Below, one piece after another: positions 36,514 through 46,196 of a DNA stretch of 64,000 nt. How positions within the stretch are numbered: the first letter of the stretch is position 1; each line of letters opens with the position of its first letter. The DNA is from Nocardia jinanensis (GTDB taxonomy: Bacteria > Actinomycetota > Actinomycetes > Mycobacteriales > Mycobacteriaceae). Under the pieces are notes generated by a model that was given only the letters and a program-made list of their open reading frames with translations, ran no database searches and had not been told where the DNA came from. The stretch lies in assembly GCF_014645735.1 (NCBI RefSeq), contig NZ_BMMH01000006.1, positions 186,001 through 250,000 of the forward strand. The letters run 5' to 3'. A program made the position numbers and the translations under genes.

Positions 36514-37344
36514 TCAGTCTCGCGTGATCCACGGGGTGAGTTTGCGGCCGATCGCGCCGACGATCATGGCGACTCCGAAGCCGACCACCGCGAAGACCAG
36601 CAGGTAGGCATACATCGCATCGATGGCGAAGAGCTGGAAGGAGTTCCACACCATGAAGCCCCAACCGGATCCCGCGCCGCCCATCATCTCCGCGATGGAC
36701 AGCATGATCAGGCCCATTCCGGCGCCGAGCTCGATTCCGGTGATGATGCTCGGCATCGCACCCGGGATCGCCACGCTGCGGAAGACCTGCCAGCGACTGG
36801 CACCGAAGTTGTCGGAAACGTCGTAGTAGACGCTGGAGACATTCGCGACGCCCGCGGCGGTGTTGATCACCACCGGGAAGAAGGCGCCCACGGCGACGAA
36901 CCAGTAGGTCGTCCACTCACCCAGGCCGAAGAAGAGCAGGAAGAGTGGGAACACGGCGCTCTTCGGGATGGGGTACAGCCCGGATATCAGCGGCTTCAGC
37001 GCGGCGCGGACCACCCGGGACAGCCCCATCGCCACGCCGATCAGGACCGCGGGAACGGTGCCGAGCACAATGCCCACCAGGAGACGGCCGATACTCACCG
37101 CGGACTGTTCCCACAGCTCACCACTGGCGGCCTGGTCCCACAGAGCGCTGAAGATCGCGGTGGGTGCGGGGTAGAACCGTTCGTCGATCACGCCGGTGCG
37201 GGCCAGCAGCTCCCACACCACCAGGATCACGACGGGAGTGAGGACCGAGATCGCGCGCTGCGCGGTACGGCCGAGCGCTGGGCGGCGCCGCGGCGTCGCG
37301 GCAGCCTCGGCCGCGACCGGTGCGTCGATGATCGTTGCTGTCAT
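36514..37344 (-). CDS. ABC transporter permease (SsuC/TauC type)
   Basis: A 276-residue inner-membrane permease with about six helices. The EAA loop that contacts the ATPase is seen as NFGASRWQVFRSVAIPGAMP. The N-terminal part PVVILVVWELLARTGVI is the first helix after a cytosolic leader. It starts one base after the stop of the binding-protein gene (ATG at 37344), so the two are co-translated. Family members carry nitrate, sulfonates, taurine or aromatic carboxylates; the operon context favours the last. Confidence 0.93.
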   Translation of the reverse strand: MTATIIDAPVAAEAAATPRRRPALGRTAQRAISVLTPVVILVVWELLARTGVIDERFYPAPTAIFSALWDQAASGELWEQSAVSIGRLLVGIVLGTVPAVLIGVAMGLSRVVRAALKPLISGLYPIPKSAVFPLFLLFFGLGEWTTYWFVAVGAFFPVVINTAAGVANVSSVYYDVSDNFGASRWQVFRSVAIPGAMPSIITGIELGAGMGLIMLSIAEMMGGAGSGWGFMVWNSFQLFAIDAMYAYLLVFAVVGFGVAMIVGAIGRKLTPWITRD

Positions 37345-37345
37345 G

Positions 37346-38415
37346 TCATTGTCCCTTCGGCACGGTCCGCGCCGCCTTGTCGACGAAGCTGGTGTCGACC
37401 AGCGAGCCGAAGTCGACAGCCGTATCGCCGCGATACAGGCCCTGGTCGGTGAAGAACTGGTAGTCCCGCTGCAAACTCTTCTTGTTGGGGATCGCGTCCG
37501 GGTCGACGTACCCCGGAACTGTTTTCACGATGATCGCCGGATCCAGGCCGGTCCCCGCGGACACGATGTCGACGATCTCGCCCGCACCCGGCCCGTCCCA
37601 GCTGCCGCCCGCCACCGCCGCGCTGTAATCCCGCGCCGCACGCACGTAGGCATTCATGAAGCACTGGGCGGACGCCCCCTGCTCTCCGATGAAGTCGCCG
37701 CTGTAGAGCAGCACCGCGAGCTGCTGATCGTTGTAGACCTCGGTGGAGTCGGCCAGTTTCACCGCCGAACCTGCTCGCAGGGCCGAGGTGGCGGCCGGTT
37801 CGGTGGTCATCGCCGCGTCGATCGAACCGTTCTGGAACGCGGCCACGTGGTCGGCGAACCCGAGGAAGGTGTGGCCGACGTCGTTGTACCCCAGTCCGTG
37901 CGCGGCGAGCACGGAGCCCAGAGTCGATGATGTCGCCGTTCCCGGCGCCGGCTCAGCGACCGTGAGCCCCGCGAGGTCCGCGGGCGTCTTCACCCTGCCG
38001 GACTCGACCAGGTCCTTACGAACCAGGAGCGGCATGTAGTTGTGGTCGGTGACCAGCTTGCCTTTGTCGGCAACGATTTTGATGTCGATATCCCGCGCGA
38101 TCCCGTTGTAGAACCCGGCGGAAGGGGCACCAGCACCCACATCGAGGTGCCCCGCCGCGAGATAGGGGATCATCTCGCCGGCGGACTTGAACGAGCGCAA
38201 GTTCACTTCCATGCCTTCGTCGGCGAAATATCCCTTCCGTCGGCGATGTAGAGGATCGCGTCGGACAGACTGCTGACGATGCCCGCGTCGATTCCGACAC
38301 CCGCGCAGGAAGTAGCTCCGGCAGCGCTCGTCGAGCACGCGGTGAGCGGCGCTGCCGCCGCGGTGGCGGCCAGCGCGGCCGCTACCGCGCGTATGCGCCA
38401 TGGTCGTTTCTGCAT
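37346..38415 (-). pseudogene. ABC substrate-binding lipoprotein with a one-base frameshift
   Basis: The gene begins at 38415 with MQKRPWRIRAVAAALAATAA and a lipobox LTAC, then GVGIDAGIVSSLSDAILYIA. This frame leaves the family at about 38235. The rest of the protein continues in another frame from KGYFADEGMEVNLRSFKSAG through to the stop at 37346, with typical NMT1/SsuA-type features (ADLAGLTVAEP, GFADHVAAFQNGSIDAAMTT). One missing A in GACGGAAGGGATAT would restore DGKGYF. Either the gene is inactivated, leaving the importer without its receptor, or this is a sequencing error. Confidence 0.85.
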
Positions 38416-38433
38416 ATCTTCTCCCTGGACCGC

Positions 38434-39717
38434 TCAGACGGAGACGAAGTTCTCGCCGGGCGTGACTCTGGTCGCCTCGGCGGTCCCCTCTTGGAACGGA
38501 ACCTGCTTCGGCAGCACCATCGAGGTGGAGCGCACTCGGGTGTGCGCGGGGTCGAGACCGGGCAGGCCGTCGGACCCGAGATCTTCCATTGCCGCCAGCA
38601 GGCGGCGTCGGGCCAGGATGATGGCCGCGTCGCTGGTACCGAGGCGCTCTTTGGTGCGATCACAGATTGCGCCCATCGACTCCTGCAGCGAGAAGTCCTG
38701 CGCGGCGATTCCGGCGATGCCGGAGAAGGATTCGCGGCGGCGCTGCGCACCTCTGTCGATCAGATAGTCGTTGGCCTTCTCCGCCAGCGGATCGTAGGTG
38801 CCGGGCTTGTACTTCACATGGATACCGTCACCACTGGCCAGGGCCTCGAGCGTGGCTTCGTCGAAGTCCTCGGTGGGGTGATAGTTCCAGCTCCAGGCCC
38901 AGCACGTCTCGTCGTCGATCGGAACCCAGGCGTGGCCGCCGAGCGGATTGTGGGTGCCGAACGGCGGAATGATCGTGTACCACGGCATCATCCACTGCGT
39001 GACGCGCCAGTAGAAGTGCTCTTCGTCCGCGTTGCGGCGGGCACCGATCAGCAGCCCGCCGTCGGACTCGGCCACCTCGAATTTCGGACGGGTGTCCGCC
39101 TTGAGATACCTGTTGCCCTCGGTGCCGCTGTGCAGCGGGTCGTTGTCGAGGTTGTAGCGATGGGCGAAAGAAACATGGCTCGAGTCGATACCGCCCTCCA
39201 TCGCCTGCAGGTAATTGCTGAACTGGCGCCGCTTGGAGATGAAACGCTGAGCCGGGCGCAGCGACATCCACTCCAGATCGGGTAGCGGTGGCTCCTTGTC
39301 CGCCGGGCCCATATACGCCCAGATCACGCCACCGGCCGCCACGGTCTTGTACGCACGCTGTTTGACTTTTTCGCGCATTTTCGTGCCCTCCGGCTCGGAG
39401 GGCATATCGACGCAGTTGCCGTCCACGTCGTACTTCCAGCCGTGGTACGCGCACCGGAGTCCGCACTCCTCGTTACGCCCGAAGAAGAGCGAGGCGGTGC
39501 GGTGACTGCAGAATTCGTCGATCAGGCCGAGGCGACCCTGCGTGTCACGGAACGCGATCAGCTGCTCACCGAGCAAGGTGACCCGCACCGGGTCGCAGTC
39601 GGGCTCGGCGACCTCATCGGCGAGCAGCGCCGGGATCCAATACCGGCGGAACAGGTCACCCATCGGCGTACCGGGTCCGGTGCGGGTGAGTAGTTCGTTC
39701 TGTTCGCGAGTCAGCAT
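38434..39717 (-). CDS. Rieske non-haem iron aromatic oxygenase, phthalate 4,5-dioxygenase-like
   Basis: A 427-residue terminal oxygenase subunit. The Rieske [2Fe-2S] ligands are CSH (in FCSHRTASLFFG) and CAYHGW. The mononuclear iron ligands follow in the EGGIDSSHVSFAHRYN region (His, His), with the distal Asp in the C-terminal half. The pattern fits the phthalate 4,5-dioxygenase / oxygenase group whose members act without a beta subunit. The cognate reductase is at the end of the operon. The ATG at 39717 overlaps the MFS stop by 7 bases. It would hydroxylate or demethylate an aromatic acid in the cytosol. Confidence 0.93.
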   Translation of the reverse strand: MLTREQNELLTRTGPGTPMGDLFRRYWIPALLADEVAEPDCDPVRVTLLGEQLIAFRDTQGRLGLIDEFCSHRTASLFFGRNEECGLRCAYHGWKYDVDGNCVDMPSEPEGTKMREKVKQRAYKTVAAGGVIWAYMGPADKEPPLPDLEWMSLRPAQRFISKRRQFSNYLQAMEGGIDSSHVSFAHRYNLDNDPLHSGTEGNRYLKADTRPKFEVAESDGGLLIGARRNADEEHFYWRVTQWMMPWYTIIPPFGTHNPLGGHAWVPIDDETCWAWSWNYHPTEDFDEATLEALASGDGIHVKYKPGTYDPLAEKANDYLIDRGAQRRRESFSGIAGIAAQDFSLQESMGAICDRTKERLGTSDAAIILARRRLLAAMEDLGSDGLPGLDPAHTRVRSTSMVLPKQVPFQEGTAEATRVTPGENFVSV

Positions 39718-40940
39718 GGTGTGCCTTTCAACTGGGGACGAGACTGACCGGTGAGGCAGCCGAGGACAGCGGCGACCGCAAAGGCCGCCAGTGGTAGGAG
39801 CCAGGCGAGCTCGAAGGACAACGCGTGGCCGAGCACCAGGCCGAAGACGAGCGGACCGGTCGCGAAACCCAGGTAGAGTCCGGTGACGAGCAGGGCTGTC
39901 GCGGCGCCGAGACGGGCCGGCGGCACGCTGCGGACCAAGGCGGACATCGTCACGGAATTGGACGCCAGCGCAGCCGCGCCGAAAACACCGGCACCCACCC
40001 AGACCGCCCAGGCGCCGGCCCATACCGCCGACAGCACAAGCGCCACACCGGCCGCCGAGCCGAGGGCCAGCACCGTGAAGGTCGAGGGCGCGAGCTCCTG
40101 TCGATCCGAGCGCCGGCCCCACCAGATCCGGCTCGAAAGCCCGACAACGCCGATCATCGCTGCTGTCAGCCCGGCGGTGCGAACCCCGAAACCCAGACGC
40201 TGGTGTGCGAAGAGCGGCGTGTAGGCGTTGGTCGCCTGCAGACCGAAACCCATGAAGAAGATGTACGCGGTGAGCATCGGCACCGAGACCGCGTCGGTAC
40301 CCTGCTCCGGATCGGGCGGCCGGACCACCGTGGCACGACGCACCCGGCGCGCGCTCAGCACGCCGATCACCGCCACCAGCAGGCAGCAGGCCACCGCGAC
40401 CCGCCAACCGGCGAGCACCGCAAGGGAGGGGGTCAACAGGCCCGCCGCGAACTGGCTCATCTGCACTCCGGACTGTTTCCAGCCGATCAATGCGCCCCGG
40501 CGGTCGGGCGCGAGGCCGGCAACCATCCGGTTCGTGGCCGGATTGGACAGCGCCTGGGCGGCGCCGGCCACCACCGCGGCGGCCACCACCACGACATAGG
40601 AGGTGGCAACCGCGAGCAGCAGGATCCCGAGGGCCGCGCCGAGCGAGATCGCGACCATGAGCGTGCCGGCCTCGACCCTCGATGTGCGCCGCCCCAGCAG
40701 GAGTGCGGTCCCGGCCGCCGACGCGAAGGCGATCGCGGAAACCGCACCGTACTGGGTCGGTGTGAGCCCGAGGTCGCCGATCACCAGCGGCGAGACCGCG
40801 GTGAACGCGTAGAGGACCAACGGCCCCACGCCCATGCATGCAGCCAGCGCAACCCATAGCACCGCGCCGCTTTCATCAAGGGGGCTGGTACGTCTGGGCG
40901 GATTTCGAATACCCAATGTTTCATTCCACTCTGCGTACAA
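39711..40940 (-). CDS. MFS transporter heading the aromatic-acid operon
   Basis: A 409-residue major facilitator carrier with twelve membrane segments; loop 2-3 reads GRRTSRVEAGTLMV. The segment GWKQSGVQMSQFAAGLLTPS in helix 5 is characteristic of nitrate/oxalate-like and related permeases. As first gene of the eight-gene leftward operon it probably offers a second uptake route beside the ABC system. The start at 40940 is provisional; no strong ribosome site is seen. It is divergent from the IclR gene at 41033, with a shared control region of 92 bases. Confidence 0.88.
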   Translation of the reverse strand: MYAEWNETLGIRNPPRRTSPLDESGAVLWVALAACMGVGPLVLYAFTAVSPLVIGDLGLTPTQYGAVSAIAFASAAGTALLLGRRTSRVEAGTLMVAISLGAALGILLLAVATSYVVVVAAAVVAGAAQALSNPATNRMVAGLAPDRRGALIGWKQSGVQMSQFAAGLLTPSLAVLAGWRVAVACCLLVAVIGVLSARRVRRATVVRPPDPEQGTDAVSVPMLTAYIFFMGFGLQATNAYTPLFAHQRLGFGVRTAGLTAAMIGVVGLSSRIWWGRRSDRQELAPSTFTVLALGSAAGVALVLSAVWAGAWAVWVGAGVFGAAALASNSVTMSALVRSVPPARLGAATALLVTGLYLGFATGPLVFGLVLGHALSFELAWLLPLAAFAVAAVLGCLTGQSRPQLKGTPC

Positions 40941-41019
40941 GTGTTTGTTTTCCGCGGCTCAGCATGTCACGCAGGTCACAGCCGGTCAAGGCATGTCGGC
41001 ATTGTGTTCCGAAAATCAG

Positions 41020-41035
41020 TAGACTCGTACGCATG
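41020..41035 (+). promoter_or_regulatory. Probable leaderless promoter of second IclR gene
   Basis: TAGACT (41020-41025) sits 7 bases before the ATG at 41033 with no ribosome site between. The arrangement is the same as at the IclR gene at 32248 and points to a leaderless mRNA. Confidence 0.45.
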
Positions 41036-41842
41036 GCGGAATCCATAACCGGCGAGGTCCAGGCCGCGCCACGCTCCGCGCGCGACCTGGTGCAATCGCT
41101 GCAGCGGGGCCTGGCAGTGATCCGGGTATTCGACGCCGGCAATCCGGCGCTCACCCTGGACCAGGTCGCCGCCCGCAGCGGTATCAGCAGATCGGCGACC
41201 CGGCGACTGCTGCGCACCCTGATGGCCGCGGGCCACATACGGTTCGACGGCCATCGCTTCGCCCCCACAGCACGGCTGCTCGACCTCGGCTACCCACAGC
41301 AGTCGCGCCTGTCCCTGGCAGAGGTTGCACGACCACACTGCGAATCGCTCGCGCACCGGACCGGACACACCGCGTCACTGGCCCGGCTGGAAGGCCCGGA
41401 GGCTGTCTACCTGGTCCGCGTGGGACTCCCCCGGTTGATGGACGTCTCGATCAATGTCGGGACCCGGTTACCCGCTCACCTCCCGGCCATCGGACGCGTG
41501 ATGCTCGCCTGGCTCCCCGGACAGGGATTGGAGGAGTTCCTCGCCTCGGATACCTACCGTGACAACCCCGCCCGCACTCTCCAGACGGAGGAGGACCTGC
41601 GCGAACAACTCGACCAGATCCGAGCGAACGGCTGGTGCCGATCCAGCGGAGAACTCGACGCGGGTCTGAGTACCCTCGCCGCTCCGGTACGCGACCGAAG
41701 AGGCAATGTCGTGGCCGGGCTCAATATCTCGACCCACACCGGGGAGGACGAGTTATGGGACGAGACCGGCGAGATCTGTCACCACCTGAGCGAATGCGCG
41801 GCTGCCATCGGATCGGATGTGCATCCGGCTCATCTGAGCTAG
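41033..41842 (+). CDS. IclR-family transcriptional regulator
   Basis: A 269-residue IclR protein of the PcaR/PobR branch. The winged helix spans LTLDQVAARSGISRSATRRL, and the effector domain shows LEGPEAVYLVRVGLPRLMDV, GTRLPAHLPAIGRVMLA and AAPVRDRRGNVVAGLNISTH. The ATG at 41033 is chosen because the -10-like TAGACT directly precedes it and the open frame upstream has no similarity. It is divergent from the MFS-Rieske operon, the classic layout for a local regulator. Confidence 0.92.
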   Translation: MAESITGEVQAAPRSARDLVQSLQRGLAVIRVFDAGNPALTLDQVAARSGISRSATRRLLRTLMAAGHIRFDGHRFAPTARLLDLGYPQQSRLSLAEVARPHCESLAHRTGHTASLARLEGPEAVYLVRVGLPRLMDVSINVGTRLPAHLPAIGRVMLAWLPGQGLEEFLASDTYRDNPARTLQTEEDLREQLDQIRANGWCRSSGELDAGLSTLAAPVRDRRGNVVAGLNISTHTGEDELWDETGEICHHLSECAAAIGSDVHPAHLS

Positions 41843-41936
41843 CGCGAGTGACAGACCGTTCCACCGGTCGGACTTCTCGCTTCGCCGAGCGGCCACCCGG
41901 TGCCCCGCCCCGATAGGGTTGCCCGGCTATACGGAC

Positions 41937-42047
41937 CTGCGCCCGACCCGACAGGGTCGCGACATCACGCTCACCGCGGCCGCGCACCACCTCGGCGTCC
42001 GGCCGGGCACCCTGTCGTGTCTCGAACGTGGACAATCCCGAGACGGC
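41937..42047 (+). pseudogene. Helix-turn-helix relic
   Basis: A 37-codon stretch reads RDITLTAAAHHLGVRPGTLS followed by CLERGQSRD. This is one XRE-like helix-turn-helix with the usual start of the third helix, without any start codon, upstream domain or downstream domain. It may come from a small regulator or a transposon-encoded protein. A TetR relic in another frame follows. Confidence 0.4.
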
Positions 42048-42115
42048 CACCTGGGCGCGGCTGGAACGACGCCCGACCGGCCACCTCGTCGACGAACCCG
42101 ACCGCCTCGACGACA

Positions 42116-42328
42116 ACCACACTGCGGGCCATCGCCGACGCACAAGCGGCCGGACTGGTGCGCCACGGCGACCCGTTCGACATCATGGCCATGGTCATCG
42201 CGATGTCGATGGCATGGTCACCGGTCAGCAACGTCTACGCCGCCACCGCACAAGAACCCCAGGACCTCCATACGCAGCGCCGGGCCCTGCTCCACCGAAG
42301 TATCCGACGCGCCATGACGCCCGAGTAG
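42116..42328 (+). pseudogene. TetR C-terminal relic
   Basis: From about 42116 the frame reads LRAIADAQAAGLVRHGDPFD, IMAMVIAMSMAWSPVSNVYA and a closing RSIRRAMTPE before a stop. This matches the ligand-domain C-terminus of a TetR-family subgroup common in actinobacteria. The DNA-binding half is gone. The remaining bases to 42448 hold nothing that I recognise. Confidence 0.5.
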
Positions 42329-42448
42329 GAATCCGCCAGCTGTACAAGCCTCCGACGATCGCAGTAATGGTCATCGACGCTCAGCCGAGGCGGGATTCAC
42401 CGCCACCGGCCGCAAGTCGCTCTTGTTCTCAGGCCACGAGATCGCCGC

Positions 42449-43102
42449 TCAGCGTGTTATCTGCTGGTCGATAAGCGCGAAGAGCTCGTCGGCACTCGCC
42501 TCCTCGACCGCGGCGCGGGCGCCGTCGGCATCGGATTCATGCTCCCCCAGGGCTGCGGCCAGCGTCGCACGGATCCGCTCGGCCAGACGCTCTTTTTCGC
42601 CTGCCGACGGCAGTGTCGCCAACAGCGATCGGAGCGCGGCGATCTGGTCGTCGACCGTGGCGATGGTCGACTTGTCTGCCCAGTGCGAGCCCAGGAATGT
42701 CGCGACCGCGGTGGCGGTCGGGTAGTCGAACACCAGTGTCGACGGCAATGCCATACCAGTTCCCTCGGCGAGCCGATTCCGGAGCTCGATCGCCGCCCGC
42801 GCACCACGCAGGTCTTGGTAGCTCGCGTCTTCCAATGCCTCCCAGCTCAGTTCCAGGCCGAGCAGCTGGTGCGGATCGATCGACCGCGCCTCATTGGGCG
42901 GTACCCCGAAGAAGTCGGCATCGAATTCCGAGGCCGAATCGAGGAATCCGGCTGTCTCATCGATGTCCGGACGGTCGGCGGGAGCGGTGCCGATGGCGTC
43001 GCGGCCGTCACGCAGCAGCCGCCAGAACTTCTCGAGGTCGGCGGCGCCCGGCATCCGGCACGACATTCCGACAATGGCGACTACATGCCCGGGTTCGACC
43101 AC
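42449..43102 (-). CDS. Collapsed type I PKS: KS start joined to ACP end
   Basis: A 217-residue frame beginning VAIVGMSCRMPGAADLEKFW, the N-terminus of a modular ketosynthase, and following KS order through GVPPNEARSIDPHQLLGLEL to WEALEDA. There it switches to AAIELRNRLAEGTGMALPST and LVFDYPTATAVATFL, the second half of a PKS acyl carrier protein, and a C-terminal acidic docking-type tail. The KS cysteine, the whole AT and reductive region and the ACP phosphopantetheine serine are missing. An in-frame deletion between about 42810 and 42830 explains it. As it stands it cannot work as a PKS. Confidence 0.85.
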   Translation of the reverse strand: MVEPGHVVAIVGMSCRMPGAADLEKFWRLLRDGRDAIGTAPADRPDIDETAGFLDSASEFDADFFGVPPNEARSIDPHQLLGLELSWEALEDASYQDLRGARAAIELRNRLAEGTGMALPSTLVFDYPTATAVATFLGSHWADKSTIATVDDQIAALRSLLATLPSAGEKERLAERIRATLAAALGEHESDADGARAAVEEASADELFALIDQQITR

Positions 43103-43179
43103 GGAATATCCTCAAATCTTGACTGAGAGCTGTACAGCGAAAAGCGGAAGAAGTCCGTCACCAGGCCGGCCATCACGAA

Positions 43180-46100
43180 TCACCTTGTGTCCGCTATGGA
43201 TCGGAGCCATTCTCGAAGCCGCGCCGCCACCACCGGCGCCGCGGCTTCGAGGAGAGTGAGATGATCGGCCGATATCTCGATCGTGGCGCCGCGGTGCTGC
43301 CACTCCGGTATCGGCTCGGCCAGCTCGAGACCCGGCATTGTGGTGGTGGCGCGGAGCAGCAGGGTCGGCGCGCTGATCGGGCGCGCGAGCCGCTCACGGT
43401 AGATCCGCAGATAGTTCGCCATCACCATCAGAGTGCGGTCGTCTACGGAGATCAATTCGGGGCCCAGGCCGAGCGCGAGGCCCATCGCACTCGCGAAAAC
43501 GTCCCGATTACCGTCCTCGTCGTCGGGTGAGTAGGTGTCGAGCATCGCGACGCCCATCGGGCCGCGGCCGCGCTGCTCGAGGCGCGCGGCGAGCGCGTGG
43601 GCGAGCGCTCCGCCGATCGAGTAGCCCGCCAGCGCGAAGGTATCGGCACCGACGGTGTCGAGTGCGGCGTCGGCCAGCTGGTCCAGCATCGAATCCCAGG
43701 TAGCCGGTAGCGGCTCGCCCGCCCGGGTGCCCGGCAACCCGCGACCCGTACACAGCCGCGAATCTGGCCCACCCAGTAGTCCGGATCGGTCGGCCCGGTA
43801 TCGGCGACAGCGCCGGACGAGACGATCGGGATAGCGGGCGATCTGTACTCCAGGCGTTGCGCGACGGCACGGAACTCGGCCAGCATCGGCTCCATGAGGA
43901 CCGAATGGAACGCGTGACCGACCCGCAGCCGGGAAGTCCGGACACCGGCATCGAACAGCAGCTTCTCGACGGCGTCGACGGCATCCGCGGCACCGGAGAA
44001 CACCACCGATTCCGGACCGTTCACCGCCGCGATCGACAATTGATCCCGATGGTCGGCCAGGAGCAGCTCGGCGTGGGCTTCGGTGATCGAGGCCGCGAGC
44101 ATCGCCCCACCCGGCGGTAGGGCGCCCATGAGCCGCCCCCGGGCCGCCACCAGGGCACAGGCGTCCGCCAGCGACCACACTCCGGCGACATGTGCGGCGG
44201 CGAGTTCGCCGATCGAATGCCCGGCCACCACATCCGCAGTGATCCCGAAGGATTCCATGAGCCGGAAGAGTGCGACCTCATAGGCGAACAGCGCCGGCTG
44301 GGTGAACTCTGTTCGATTCAGCGAATCCGCCGAATCCGCGGCGAACATCAGCTCCCGCAACGAGCACCGCAGCAACGGATCGAACTGTGCGCACACTTCG
44401 TCCAAGGCCGCCGCGAACGCGGGAAACGCACGATACAAACCGGCGCCCATCCCAGCCCGCTGCGCACCCTGTCCGGTGAAGAGAAACGCGGTGGTACCCG
44501 ATCCGGTCCTGCCCTGGATCACGCTGCCCGCCGACACACCCGAAGCCAGCTCGGCCAGCCCCGCCAGTACCTGTTCGCGGTCACCGCCCACCACCGCGCC
44601 GCGCCAGTCCCACTGCGTCCGGGTGCCGATCAGCGACCAGGCCACCCTCCACAGGTCGTCGACCTCCGGATTGTCGATCAGCCAGCGGCGCAATCGGTCC
44701 GCCTGGGCGTGCAGCGCAGCGCGCGACTTCGCCGATATCAGCAGCGGCACCGCGGCGAGCGGGGCCGGTGCACCGGCCCCGCTCGCCGTGCCGACGGGCT
44801 CCTCGGGTCGGGGTGCTTCTTCCAGAACGACGTGGGCATTCGTTCCGCTGATCCCGAATGACGACACCCCCGCGCGACGTACCCGACCGTCGACGGCCGG
44901 CCACGCCTGCGGCTCGGCCAGAATCCGCACCGCACCCGCCGACCAATCCACATGCGGTGACGGCGCGTCCACATGCAGCGACTTCGGCAATATCTCATGC
45001 CGCAGCGCCTGCACCATCTTGATCACGCCACCCACACCCGACGCCGCGACCGAGTGCCCGATATTCGATTTCAACGACCCGATCAGCAAGGGCGCTGTCC
45101 GGCCCTGCCCATAAGCGGAGATCAGTGCTCGTGCCTCGATCGGGTCCCCCAGGGGCGTCCCTGTCCCATGGGCCTCGACCGCATCCACATCGGCCGGCTG
45201 GAGGCCGGCCGCGGCCAGCGCCGCCGCGATCACGCGTTCCTGCGACGGCCCGTTCGGCGCGGTGAGCCCGTTCGAAGCGCCGTCCTGATTCACCGCCGAA
45301 CCCCGGACAACAGCCAGGATGTCGTGTCCCAACCGCAGGGCGTCGGACAACCGCTCGACAACCAGCACACCGACGCCCTCCGACCACCCGACGCCATCTG
45401 CCGCGGCGGCGAACGATTTACACCGTCCGTCGCCGGCCAGACCCCGCTGCCGGGCGAAGTCCACATAAAGCTGCGGAGCACCCGCGACCGCCACACCACC
45501 TGCCAGCGCCAGCGACGCCTCACCGTTGCGCAGTGCCTGGCACGCCACGTGCAGGGCCACCAGCGACGACGAGCACGCCGTATCCACTGTCAGAGCCGGA
45601 CCCTGTAACCCGAGCACATAGGAGACCCGGCCCGAGATCACGCTTTCCGCGTTGCCGGTCAGCCGGAAACCTTCGTGTTCGCCGGTCACCCGCTCGGCGT
45701 ACCCGGACGGCGCGGCACCGATGAACACGCCGGTGTCGCTTCCCCGTAGTGACACCGGACCGATACCGGCATCTTCCAATGCCTCCCAGACGGCCTCCAG
45801 GACGAGACGCTGCTGCGGATCCATGGCCCGCGCCTCGCGCGGACCGATACCGAAGAAGCCGGCGTCGAAAGCACCCGCTCCGGTGAGGAATCCGCCTTCC
45901 TTGACATAGGTGGTTCCCGGCCGGTCCGGGTCGGGGTCGAACAGTCGCTCGAGGTCCCAGCCACGGTCCGGCGGGAAGGACGTAACCGCGTCCGTGCCGG
46001 AGGCGACCAGACCCCACAGGTGTTCCGGCGATTCGACGCCACCCGGGAAACGGCAGCTCATCCCGATGATCGCGATCGGCTCGTCCATCCGCTCCCGCAA

Positions 46101-46196
46101 CTGGTCCAGTTCGTCGCGAGTGGTCATGAGCTCGACGGTGACCTTTTTCAGGTACTCGAGCATGCGGTCGGACGAATCGCCAGTGCTTGTGTCCAC
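43180..46196 (-). pseudogene. Type I PKS: KS-AT joined out of frame to thioesterase
   Basis: From a GTG at 46196 the product starts with a coiled docking helix (YLKKVTVELMTTRDELDQLR), then a full ketosynthase: Cys in VDTACSSSLVALH, His in EAHGTGTPLGDP and KSNIGHS. An acyltransferase follows with GHSIGELAAAH and HAFHS, the pattern of malonyl-CoA selection. At about 43758, just after YWVGQIR, AT similarity ends and that frame runs on without meaning to 43452. In another frame a thioesterase starts near 43745 (EPLPATWDSMLDQL) with GYSIGGALAHALAARL and DHLTLLEA and stops at 43180. The ACP and any KR/DH are lost. An upstream in-frame extension to 46562 has no similarity. Confidence 0.85.
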
